Of a stretch of 6,786 bases of DNA, positions 1 to 6,459 are shown piece after piece (within the stretch, counting starts at the first letter, position 1; every line of letters begins with the position of its first letter). The notes under the pieces were generated by a model, which was given only the letters and a program-made list of their open reading frames with translations, was not told the origin of the DNA and ran no database searches. The DNA lies in contig CAIJOE010000086.1 in assembly GCA_903822245.1 (NCBI GenBank), positions 1 to 6,786 of the forward strand, read 5' to 3'. The DNA comes from an uncultured Actinomycetes bacterium (lineage in GTDB: Bacteria; Actinomycetota; Actinomycetes; Nanopelagicales; Nanopelagicaceae). The position numbers and the translations under genes were made by a program.

Positions 1-1308
1 GATAAGGAATATGTAAATTTTGAAAAGGGAATGACCGATAATGGCTACTCAAAATCTGCGATAGATAAGTTATGGGAAACCCTAATTCCATTCTCTGACT
101 ACGCCTTCAACCGCGCTCACTCAGCAGGATATGGAATTGTTTCTTATTGGACAGCTTACTTAAAGGCTAATTACCCAACAGAATATATGGCAGCCCTGCT
201 GACATCAGTACGTGATGACAAGGATAAGTCGGCCCTTTACCTAAATGAATGTCGTCGAATGGGAATAAAGGTATTGCCACCCGATGTAAATGAATCCTTA
301 GGTGACTACACCCCACTTGGTGTAGACATTCGTTTTGGTTTAACAGCTATCCGCAATGTTGGTGAGAACGTTGTTGCCTCGATCGTGGCCAGTCGAAAAG
401 AAAAGGGGCGTTATGCCTCATTTGGTGATTTCTTGGCAAAGGTTGATGCCATGGTTTGTAACAAAAAGACAATTGAGTCGCTGATCAAGGCCGGAGCATT
501 TGATTCACTTTCTCATCCCCGCAAAGGCTTAACCTTGGTATTTCTTGAAGCCATTGATTCTGTGATGGAAGCAAAACGAGCAGAATCAATTGGCCAATTT
601 GATTTATTTGGAGTTGGCCCAGGTGATACGAGCACTTCTGTTACTGGTGTGGAATTAGATATCCCAGCTCAAGAATGGGAGAAAGCCCTTCTTCTAAGTT
701 ATGAACGAGAGATGTTGGGTCTTTATGTTTCAGATCATCCACTACTTGGGGTTGAGCATTTGTTGCGCGCTGCTACAGATATGCCAATTAGTCAGATTTC
801 AGATGATGGTGTTGGCCATGATCAGGTTGTAAGCGTCGGTGGTTTGATTACGCAAGTTCAACGCAAGGTCTCTAGACAGGGAACTGCTTGGGCAATCGTT
901 ACTGTCGAAGACTTAGAAGGTGCAATTGATGTCATGTTCTTTGCTAAGTATTACGAGCAACATTCGATGAGTTTGGTGGAAGATCGAATTGTTGTGATCA
1001 GAGGTCGGGTAGATAAGCGGGAGGAACAGGTAAAGATGATGGCTTTGGATCTTTCTATGCCAGATATCAGCGCTGCACCTACCGGGCCACTAATTATAAG
1101 TATGGAAACAGCGAGATGTACTGCGCCGGTCGTTGATCGGATAAAAGAGATCCTTAGATCACACCCCGGGAAGAGAGAAGTTCATTTAAAGCTAGATGAT
1201 GGCAAGAAGAGCATGGTTCTAAAAATTGGGGATGAACTTCGAGTTACTGCCTCTCCAAGCCTTAGCGCCGACCTGAAAACAATTCTCGGTCCAGATTGCT
1301 TGGTATAG
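1..1308 (+). CDS. dnaE: DNA polymerase III alpha subunit, C-terminal third (5' partial)
   Basis: This is the catalytic subunit of the replicative DNA polymerase, which copies the chromosome as part of the holoenzyme. The frame is open from base 1 and ends at TAG 1306-1308, so 435 residues are visible; full actinobacterial DnaE1 is about 1,180. The PHP domain and catalytic aspartates lie upstream of the window. Visible parts (fragment numbering): the end of the polymerase core at about residues 31-70, with the conserved NRAHSAGYGIVSYWTAYLKA stretch; a helix-hairpin-helix region at about 130-170; QFDLF at 199-203, which fits the beta-clamp-binding consensus QxxLF; EREMLGLYVSDHPL at about 235-248; an OB fold at about 276-352; then a C-terminal domain of about 80 residues. 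The ATG at base 31 is internal, not the start. The gene ends 14 bases before hisD with no terminator between. The presence of the clamp motif favours a replicative DnaE1 over an error-prone DnaE2. Identification is firm. Confidence 0.96.
   Translation, partial: DKEYVNFEKGMTDNGYSKSAIDKLWETLIPFSDYAFNRAHSAGYGIVSYWTAYLKANYPTEYMAALLTSVRDDKDKSALYLNECRRMGIKVLPPDVNESLGDYTPLGVDIRFGLTAIRNVGENVVASIVASRKEKGRYASFGDFLAKVDAMVCNKKTIESLIKAGAFDSLSHPRKGLTLVFLEAIDSVMEAKRAESIGQFDLFGVGPGDTSTSVTGVELDIPAQEWEKALLLSYEREMLGLYVSDHPLLGVEHLLRAATDMPISQISDDGVGHDQVVSVGGLITQVQRKVSRQGTAWAIVTVEDLEGAIDVMFFAKYYEQHSMSLVEDRIVVIRGRVDKREEQVKMMALDLSMPDISAAPTGPLIISMETARCTAPVVDRIKEILRSHPGKREVHLKLDDGKKSMVLKIGDELRVTASPSLSADLKTILGPDCLV
595..609 (+). 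other. Internal beta-clamp-binding motif of DnaE (QFDLF)
   Basis: These codons read Gln-Phe-Asp-Leu-Phe, followed by Gly. They match the pentapeptide by which replicative alpha subunits bind the sliding clamp (QxxLF type). The motif sits between the helix-hairpin-helix and the OB fold, where the internal clamp motif of DnaE lies. The assignment rests on motif and position; binding itself is inferred. Confidence 0.75.
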
Positions 1309-1310
1309 AT

Positions 1311-1316
1311 TAGAAT
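1311..1316 (+). promoter_or_regulatory. Candidate -10 element for a leaderless hisD transcript
   Basis: The hexamer TAGAAT fits the actinobacterial -10 consensus TANNNT. It lies just after the dnaE stop, and its last base is separated from the hisD GTG by six bases (CGTCGA). A transcript starting 6-7 bases after the -10 would therefore begin at or next to the GTG. No SD-like purine run precedes the GTG, which fits leaderless translation, common in Actinobacteria. An overlapping TATAGAT at 1304-1310 is an alternative -10. I see no convincing -35 at 16-19 bases upstream. AT-rich hexamers of this form are frequent, so this is a prediction only. Confidence 0.4.
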
Positions 1317-1322
1317 CGTCGA

Positions 1323-2657
1323 GTGAACCCGACCAAATCTGTAGAGATTAGAACTATTGATCTACGTGGTCGAAGTCTAAGTAAATCGCAGTATCAGGCC
1401 GAACTTCCTAGGGCGGAAATGGATGTTGACGCCGCAGTAATCGCCATAAAGCCAATACTAGAACGAGTCGCAAAAGCTACTGAAGCAGATCTAATTGAAC
1501 TTGGAAAAGAGTTTGATGGAATTGCAGCGCCAAGTATTCGAGTTCCAAAGGCTGAACTTGTTAATGCTTTGGCAAAATTAGACCCCGCAATTCGAAGCGC
1601 ACTTGAGGAAGCAATTCGTCGAGTGCGGATTGTGCACAAAGACCAAAGTCGAATTGAAAAGCAGACCATTGTTGTTGATGGTGGTTCAGTTACCCAAAAA
1701 TGGATTCCAGTAGACCGAGTTGGGCTTTATGTTCCTGGTGGCCGAGCTGTCTATCCAAGTTCAGTAATAATGAATGTTGTTCCAGCCCAGATTGCAAAGG
1801 TTGCGAGCATTGCAGTTGCCTCACCACCTCAAAGTGATAATGGCGGGTTGCCAAACGCAACAATTCTTGCGACCTGCGCCCTACTTGGCGTTGAGGAAGT
1901 TTATGCAATTGGGGGAGCGCAAGCTGTTGCCATGTTCGCTTACGGTGTTGCTGGCGTCTGTGAATCTGTAGATATGGTTACTGGCCCAGGAAATATTTAC
2001 GTAGCGGCGGCAAAGCGTGCGTTGCGCGGGAAAATTGGAATTGATTCTGAAGCCGGTCCTACAGAGGTGGCAGTTCTAGCAGACAAGAGTGCAATTGCTC
2101 GAGAAGTTGCCGCAGACTTAATAAGCCAAGCGGAGCATGATGTGATTGCAGCAGGGGTATTAGTAACTGATTCGCCGGAATTGGCAAAAGAAGTTCAGGC
2201 AGAGTTGAATATACGAGCATCCACCACAAAGCACGGAGATCGAATTCGAACGGCGCTTAGTGGAAAACAATCAGCAATAGTTCTCGTAGATTCGATTGCG
2301 CAAGGAGTCGATGTAGTAAATGCCTATGCCGCAGAACACCTTGAGTTGCAAGTAATTGGAGCTACGGAGGTTGCACTTAAGATTAGAAATGCTGGCGCAG
2401 TTTTTATTGGTCGATTCTCACCTGTGTCATTAGGTGACTACTCAGCAGGATCAAACCACGTCCTACCTACTGGTGGCTGTGCTTGTCATTCAAGTGGATT
2501 GTCGGTTCAAAGTTTCCTGAAAGGCGTAAGTTTTATTGAGTATGACGAAGTTGCATTTAAAGCTATCGCCGCAAACGTAATTACCCTTGCTAATTCTGAA
2601 GACTTGCCAGCACATGGTGAAGCGATGAGCGCGAGAATGGAATCAAATGGCAAATAA
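1323..2657 (+). CDS. hisD: Histidinol dehydrogenase
   Basis: It catalyses the last two oxidations of histidine synthesis, L-histidinol to L-histidinal to L-histidine, with two NAD+ and a zinc ion, in the cytoplasm. It has 444 residues, normal for the family. Residues that align with the E. coli zinc ligands are present: Q269 and H272 in SQAEHD, D372 in GDYSAGSNHVLPT, and H431 in LPAHGE. The catalytic pair E338-H339 is in NAYAAEHLE. The family signature region IDSEAGPTEVAVLAD is at 240-254, and the GLYVPGG and TGPGNIYV segments are intact. The GTG start at 1323 is chosen because the N-terminus then runs straight into the conserved IDLRG segment and the codon follows the dnaE stop by 14 bases. 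There is no SD before it; see the -10 candidate at 1311. The last 11 bases overlap hisC. It is first in the his gene cluster. Function is certain; the exact start is less so. Confidence 0.97.
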   Translation: MNPTKSVEIRTIDLRGRSLSKSQYQAELPRAEMDVDAAVIAIKPILERVAKATEADLIELGKEFDGIAAPSIRVPKAELVNALAKLDPAIRSALEEAIRRVRIVHKDQSRIEKQTIVVDGGSVTQKWIPVDRVGLYVPGGRAVYPSSVIMNVVPAQIAKVASIAVASPPQSDNGGLPNATILATCALLGVEEVYAIGGAQAVAMFAYGVAGVCESVDMVTGPGNIYVAAAKRALRGKIGIDSEAGPTEVAVLADKSAIAREVAADLISQAEHDVIAAGVLVTDSPELAKEVQAELNIRASTTKHGDRIRTALSGKQSAIVLVDSIAQGVDVVNAYAAEHLELQVIGATEVALKIRNAGAVFIGRFSPVSLGDYSAGSNHVLPTGGCACHSSGLSVQSFLKGVSFIEYDEVAFKAIAANVITLANSEDLPAHGEAMSARMESNGK

Positions 2658-3741
2658 TTGGCCAGATTGGTTGCCGATCAGAAATAATCTTCGTGGATTA
2701 TCTCCATATGGTGCTCCGCAAATTGATGGCGTAATTTCTTTAAATACCAACGAAAACCCATTCGAGTTGCCAGAGCCAGTAATTTCACAAATGTTGGAGC
2801 AACTACCTGACGTACTACGCTCCCTTAATAGATACCCAGATCGCGATGCAGTAGAACTGCGAAAATCCCTAGCTAAATATATAAACAACCAAAGCAGACA
2901 AGATTTTTCTGTCTCAAATATTTGGGCTGCAAATGGCAGCAATGAAATTCTCCAAACACTAATGCTCGCCTGCGGTCAAAATGGTGCACTTGGATTCTTA
3001 CCCTCCTATTCCGTACATCCGCTAATTGCCGAAGTACTTGGAGTTACTTGGACGAGTGCAAGCAGGAACCCTGATTTTACTTTGGATATACCGGCGGCGA
3101 GATCGCAAATAATTGCGATAAAGCCGAGTTTAACTTTTGTAACAACACCCAATAATCCAACAGGGACCGTATTGAGGATTTCGGAGATAGAGGAATTATC
3201 TAAAGCTTGTTCGCAAATATCCGGACTTTTAATCTTTGATGAGGCATATGCTGAATTCTCGAGTGAAACCTCAGCAGTTACACTGATTTCGAAATATCCA
3301 AATATTGTGGTCGTAAGAACAATGAGCAAGGCGTTTGCTTTTGCTGGAGCAAGACTCGGCTATCTAATCGCAAATCCGGCTGTGATCGAAGCTTGCCTAG
3401 TGACAAGATTGCCGTATCACTTAAGTTCAGTTACCCAGGGGATTGCAATCGTTGCATTGGCTAATGCAAAATTGCTTCAGTCTGAAGTAGATTTATTGAT
3501 TGCCGAACGTTCTAGAGTTACCTTGGCTTTAGAAAGCCTTGGCTTCAAAGTTTCTCAAAGTTCGGCAAATTTTCTCCTATTTTCAGGGTTCCAAGGTCAA
3601 CAATCCAAGGTTTGGCAAGATCTTGTTGATGGTGGGATATTGATTCGTGATAACGGGATTACCGGGTTCCTACGAGTAACAATTGGAACACCGGCTGAGA
3701 ATGATCAATTCTTAGCAGCCATTGCCCGCCATAAGCCATAA
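2647..3741 (+). CDS. hisC: Histidinol-phosphate aminotransferase
   Basis: This PLP enzyme of aminotransferase fold type I interconverts imidazole acetol phosphate plus glutamate with histidinol phosphate plus 2-oxoglutarate. It has 364 residues, typical for HisC. Visible landmarks: LNTNENPF at 32-39 in the substrate-binding N-terminal part; AANGSNE at 94-100, which holds the PLP phosphate loop; PNNPTGT at 168-174; DEAYAEF at 198-204, with the Asp and Tyr that contact PLP; the PLP-binding lysine K228 in SKAFAFAGARLGY; and R343 in FLRVTIG, which should bind the substrate carboxylate. The ATG at 2647 lies inside hisD, 11 bases before its end. Only a weak purine stretch (GAGAATGGAA) precedes it, so translation probably depends on ribosomes finishing hisD. 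HisC-type enzymes can also act on aromatic amino acids, but the setting inside a his operon settles the main role. Confidence 0.96.
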   Translation: MANNWPDWLPIRNNLRGLSPYGAPQIDGVISLNTNENPFELPEPVISQMLEQLPDVLRSLNRYPDRDAVELRKSLAKYINNQSRQDFSVSNIWAANGSNEILQTLMLACGQNGALGFLPSYSVHPLIAEVLGVTWTSASRNPDFTLDIPAARSQIIAIKPSLTFVTTPNNPTGTVLRISEIEELSKACSQISGLLIFDEAYAEFSSETSAVTLISKYPNIVVVRTMSKAFAFAGARLGYLIANPAVIEACLVTRLPYHLSSVTQGIAIVALANAKLLQSEVDLLIAERSRVTLALESLGFKVSQSSANFLLFSGFQGQQSKVWQDLVDGGILIRDNGITGFLRVTIGTPAENDQFLAAIARHKP

Positions 3742-3761
3742 TTAGCACCAGCAGATAACTT

Positions 3762-3766
3762 AGGAG
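3762..3766 (+). promoter_or_regulatory. Shine-Dalgarno site of hisB (AGGAG)
   Basis: AGGAG sits five bases before the hisB ATG, in the 30-base gap after hisC. It is a good SD match and fixes the hisB start. It marks a fresh translation start after the hisD-hisC pair, in contrast to the overlap-coupled starts of the next three genes. Confidence 0.8.
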
Positions 3767-3771
3767 CCCCA

Positions 3772-4356
3772 ATGAGAACCGCACATGTTAATCGCAAGAC
3801 CAAAGAGTCAGAGGTAGATGTAAAACTCAACCTTGATGGAACCGGTCTAATCGATGTCCAAACGGGTGTGCCTTTCTTCGACCATATGCTCTCGCAGTTG
3901 GGAAAGCATTCAGGGTTTGACCTAACTGTTCGTACCAAGGGCGATGTTGATGTTGATTCACACCATACAGTTGAAGATACATCGCTGGCATTTGGTCAGG
4001 CGCTTCGCGAAGCTTTAGGAGATAAGTCTGGCATTCGTCGTTTTGGTGATGCAATGGTTCCACTTGATGAAGTTTTGGTGCAAGCAGCCGTAGATTTGTC
4101 TGGTCGACCATATCTAGTCCATCGCCAGCCCGAAATTGTCGAATTGATTGGAACATTTGATACAACTCTTGGACGGCATATTTGGGAATCAATTGTTGCT
4201 GAGGCAAGAATCGCACTTCATGTTCGTGTTTTAGAAGGACGCAATGCGCATCACGTCTTTGAAGCACAGTTCAAAGCTGTTGCACGTGCGCTTAAGAGCG
4301 CGTGCGCAATTGATGCAAATGTTTCAGGAATCCCATCAACAAAGGGTGTTCTTTGA
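3772..4356 (+). CDS. hisB: Imidazoleglycerol-phosphate dehydratase (monofunctional)
   Basis: It removes water from imidazole glycerol phosphate to give imidazole acetol phosphate, the substrate of HisC. The enzyme is manganese-dependent and normally assembles as a 24-mer. At 194 residues it is the dehydratase alone, without the N-terminal histidinol-phosphatase domain fused in E. coli HisB. Metal-binding motifs are intact: FFDHML at 35-40, DSHHTVEDTS at 62-71 (H64, H65, E68), H136 in GRHIWES, and NAHHVFEAQFKAVARAL at 158-174 (H160, H161, E164). The usual C-terminus, SGIPSTKG with hydrophobic end, is present. The ATG at 3772 follows a clear SD. The TGA stop overlaps the hisH start by four bases, so the two are probably translationally coupled. 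The phosphatase step must come from another gene, not seen here. Confidence 0.97.
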   Translation: MRTAHVNRKTKESEVDVKLNLDGTGLIDVQTGVPFFDHMLSQLGKHSGFDLTVRTKGDVDVDSHHTVEDTSLAFGQALREALGDKSGIRRFGDAMVPLDEVLVQAAVDLSGRPYLVHRQPEIVELIGTFDTTLGRHIWESIVAEARIALHVRVLEGRNAHHVFEAQFKAVARALKSACAIDANVSGIPSTKGVL

Positions 4357-4949
4357 TAGCAATCCTCGACTATGGGTCGGGAAACATTCGTTCAGCGCAT
4401 CGAGCATTTGAATTAGCAGATAGCAACACGGTTGTAACCAAGGATCCACAAATCTGCGCGAACGCAGATGGTTTAGTCGTTCCCGGCGTTGGAGCTTTCT
4501 CGGCGTGTATTGATCAGTTACTTGCTGCGGGCGGGGGAGAAATAATCGCAGAGCGAATAAATGCTGATAAGCCAATTTTTGGTATTTGCGTTGGAATGCA
4601 AGTTCTATTCGATTCGAGTGATGAAAAGGGTAAATCGGATGGTCTTGGAATTCTAAAAGGTGAGGTTTCAGAGTTGGACGCTCCGGTTCTTCCACATATT
4701 GGCTGGAACAATGTTTCGGTTGGCGCCGGGAGCAAATTATTTCAAGGTATAGAAAATTCCTACTTTTATTTTGTTCATTCTTATGCAGCAAAGGGAAAAG
4801 TTGATGGCGCAGTAAATTCTTATACACAGTACGGGCAAGAATTTCTTGCGGCGGTTGAATTCAAAAACATAGTTGCCACCCAGTTTCACCCAGAAAAGAG
4901 TGGTGAAGCAGGAGCTATTTTGATTAAGAATTGGGTGAAATCTCTATGA
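4353..4949 (+). CDS. hisH: Imidazole glycerol phosphate synthase, glutaminase subunit
   Basis: A class I glutamine amidotransferase, it hydrolyses glutamine and channels ammonia to its partner HisF, encoded two genes downstream. It has 198 residues, a normal length. The catalytic triad is visible: C79 in FGICVGMQ, and H179 and E181 in TQFHPEKSG. PGVGAF at 44-49 and HIGWNN at 115-120 are also typical. The start is a TTG at 4353 that shares bases with the hisB TGA. The next residues, IAILDYGSGN, are the expected HisH N-terminus, and no ATG or GTG lies close enough to replace it. GGGTG at 4344-4348 may act as a weak SD. The stop overlaps the hisA ATG by four bases. A rare start codon plus overlap suggests that HisH output is set by coupling to hisB. 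Confidence 0.96.
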   Translation: MIAILDYGSGNIRSAHRAFELADSNTVVTKDPQICANADGLVVPGVGAFSACIDQLLAAGGGEIIAERINADKPIFGICVGMQVLFDSSDEKGKSDGLGILKGEVSELDAPVLPHIGWNNVSVGAGSKLFQGIENSYFYFVHSYAAKGKVDGAVNSYTQYGQEFLAAVEFKNIVATQFHPEKSGEAGAILIKNWVKSL

Positions 4950-5677
4950 GCATTAGAAAGCTAGAACTTCTCCCTGCGATCGATGTAAAGGATGGACGCG
5001 CAGTTCGTTTAGTCCAAGGGGAACTGAGCAAGGAAAGTGCCTATGGTGCTCCAATTGAAGTTGCACGGGAATTTGTTAGCGCCGGCGCCGACTGGATTCA
5101 CTTAGTTGATTTAGATGCCGCTTTTGGTATTGGAAGTAATGCCGAATTATTAGCCGAAGTTATTAGAAGTGTCGCTATCAAAGTAGAACTCTCCGGTGGG
5201 ATTAGAGATGATGAATCACTTCGCAGAGCACTTGCTACTGGATGTCAGCGAGTAAATCTTGGGACAGCCGCCCTGGAAGATCCGCAGTGGACAGCAAAAG
5301 TAATTTCAGAATTTGGTGACCGCATTGCAGTCGGCCTTGATGTTAGAGGGCACACTTTGGCTGCGCGAGGATGGACCAAAGAAGGTGGCGAACTTTTCGA
5401 AACATTGGCAAGATTAGATGCAGACGGATGTTCTCGATATATTCTCACTGATGTAGCTAAAGATGGCACCCTAACTGGCCCAAATTTGGAACTTTTGCGC
5501 GAAGTTTGCGCAGCCACCAATAAACCAGTTGTTGCAAGTGGTGGAGTTTCTAAATTGCAAGATTTAATCGACCTCCGCGAACTAACTTCCATTGGTGTTG
5601 AAGGTGCAATAGTAGGTAAGGCTCTTTATGCCGGGGCTTTCACTCTCGAACAAGCTCTTGAGGTAAGTTCTAAATGA
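4946..5677 (+). CDS. priA: ProFAR isomerase, probably the bifunctional HisA/TrpF enzyme PriA
   Basis: This (beta-alpha)8-barrel isomerase turns ProFAR into PRFAR in histidine synthesis. In most Actinobacteria it is PriA, which also isomerises phosphoribosyl anthranilate for tryptophan synthesis. It has 243 residues from the ATG at 4946. Both catalytic aspartates are present: D13 in PAIDVKDGRAVRLVQG and D173 in TDVAKDGTLTGPN. Residues matching those that reshape the M. tuberculosis PriA site are seen: R21, and R141 and W143 in ARGW. Other segments close to PriA are WIHLVDLDAAFG at 50-61, VELSGGIRDDESL at 80-92 and GVEGAIVGKALYA. The ATG overlaps the hisH TGA (ATGA), with GGGTG at 4933-4937 as a possible SD. 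An upstream in-frame TTG at 4931 was not used because it would add five unconserved residues. HisA function is certain; the TrpF activity is inferred. The gene could equally be labelled hisA. Confidence 0.93.
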   Translation: MSIRKLELLPAIDVKDGRAVRLVQGELSKESAYGAPIEVAREFVSAGADWIHLVDLDAAFGIGSNAELLAEVIRSVAIKVELSGGIRDDESLRRALATGCQRVNLGTAALEDPQWTAKVISEFGDRIAVGLDVRGHTLAARGWTKEGGELFETLARLDADGCSRYILTDVAKDGTLTGPNLELLREVCAATNKPVVASGGVSKLQDLIDLRELTSIGVEGAIVGKALYAGAFTLEQALEVSSK

Positions 5678-6435
5678 CACTTGCAAAACGTGTAATTCCT
5701 TGTCTCGATGTTTCAGGCGGCAGAGTTGTTAAAGGTGTTAACTTTTTAAATCTCAAGGACGCAGGTGATCCAGTGGAGTTAGCAAAGAAATATGATACTG
5801 AAGGCGCCGATGAGCTTACTTTCTTAGATATCTCCGCAAGCATCGAAGAACGCAAGACGACATTAGACATTGTAAGTGCAACTGCAGAGCAAGTTTTTAT
5901 ACCTCTTACAGTAGGTGGTGGAATTCGAACAGTAAATGATGTGGATAATCTGCTAAGGGCCGGCGCAGATAAAGTGTCAGTAAATACTGCAGCAATTAAT
6001 CGCCCGGAATTGATCAATGAGATTTCAGATAGATTTGGAAACCAAGTGCTCGTACTTTCAGTTGATGCACGACGTGCTAAAACCAAATCTGGTTATGAAG
6101 TAACAACCCATGGTGGAAGAGAAAGCAGCGGACTTGATGCAATCTCATGGATCCAAGAGGGTATCAAGCGAGGTATTGGTGAAATTTTGTTGAACTCCAT
6201 GGATGCGGACGGAACTAAAGCTGGCTTTGATCTAGAAATGATCAAGGCCATTCGAGAAATTTCAGGAGTCCCAGTTATTGCAAGTGGTGGAGCCGGCAAG
6301 ATTTCAGATTTTGGTGATGCTTTAGCAGTGGGGGCTGACGCTGTTCTTGCAGCTAGCGTCTTTCATTTTGGTGAAATAAAGATCTCTCAGGTTAAATCCG
6401 ATCTGTCGAGTCGTGGATTCTCGGTGCGAGGCTAG
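5674..6435 (+). CDS. hisF: Imidazole glycerol phosphate synthase, cyclase subunit
   Basis: With ammonia from HisH it converts PRFAR into imidazole glycerol phosphate and AICAR; AICAR feeds purine synthesis. It is a (beta-alpha)8 barrel of 253 residues, the usual length. The two catalytic aspartates are D12 in IPCLDVSGGRVVKGVNF and D131 in VLSVDARR. Phosphate-binding loops are seen at TVGGGIR (79-85), NTAAI (104-108), NSMDADGTKAGFD (174-186) and ASGGAGK (203-209). The ATG overlaps the hisA TGA by four bases, with GAGG at 5660-5663 as a possible SD ten bases upstream. The N-terminus MTLAKRVIPCLDV matches actinobacterial HisF, which supports this start. HisF is a distant paralogue of the adjacent HisA. 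The gene directly follows hisA, with nothing inserted. Confidence 0.97.
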   Translation: MTLAKRVIPCLDVSGGRVVKGVNFLNLKDAGDPVELAKKYDTEGADELTFLDISASIEERKTTLDIVSATAEQVFIPLTVGGGIRTVNDVDNLLRAGADKVSVNTAAINRPELINEISDRFGNQVLVLSVDARRAKTKSGYEVTTHGGRESSGLDAISWIQEGIKRGIGEILLNSMDADGTKAGFDLEMIKAIREISGVPVIASGGAGKISDFGDALAVGADAVLAASVFHFGEIKISQVKSDLSSRGFSVRG

Positions 6436-6443
6436 CTAGAAAT

Positions 6444-6450
6444 AGGGGAG
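6444..6450 (+). promoter_or_regulatory. Shine-Dalgarno site of hisI (AGGGGAG)
   Basis: A seven-base purine run lies nine bases before the ATG at 6460, in the 24-base gap after hisF. It is the strongest SD-like sequence in the window. It fixes the hisI start and suggests independent initiation rather than coupling to hisF. Confidence 0.75.
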
Positions 6451-6459
6451 AATTAGATC

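Noticed and set aside
31..33. ATG as a possible start of a short 425-residue protein
   Set aside because: The frame is open back to base 1, and the residues before the ATG continue the DnaE sequence, so the gene is cut by the window edge rather than starting here.
1309..1322. Transcription terminator or leader-peptide attenuator between dnaE and hisD
   Set aside because: The gap is 14 bases with no inverted repeat, no His-codon run and no room for a leader peptide.
1774..1971. 65-codon + strand frame inside hisD
   Set aside because: It is out of frame with hisD, which is fully conserved here, and has no SD or recognisable product.
3756..3761. TAACTT as a -10 element for an internal hisB promoter
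   Set aside because: It fits TANNNT, but transcription would start at or beyond the SD site, removing the ribosome binding site that hisB clearly uses. It is probably chance.
3827..4267. 146-codon open frame on the - strand
   Set aside because: It lies wholly inside hisB on the opposite strand. Its His/Gln-rich composition is typical of an antisense shadow and shows no family resemblance.
4336..4827. 163-codon open frame on the - strand
   Set aside because: It is antisense to hisH and the end of hisB, both of which have intact catalytic motifs. Its product is Gln/Leu/Arg-rich with no recognisable domain and it has no SD or promoter evidence, so it is a codon-bias shadow.
4931..4945. Upstream in-frame TTG as the hisA start
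   Set aside because: It would add five residues not seen at the N-terminus of PriA/HisA proteins. The ATG at 4946 forms the usual ATGA overlap with hisH.
6432..6439. CTAGCTAG palindrome at the hisF stop
   Set aside because: It is only eight bases with no loop or T-run, so it cannot form a terminator. No second copy was noticed, and it is most likely chance.
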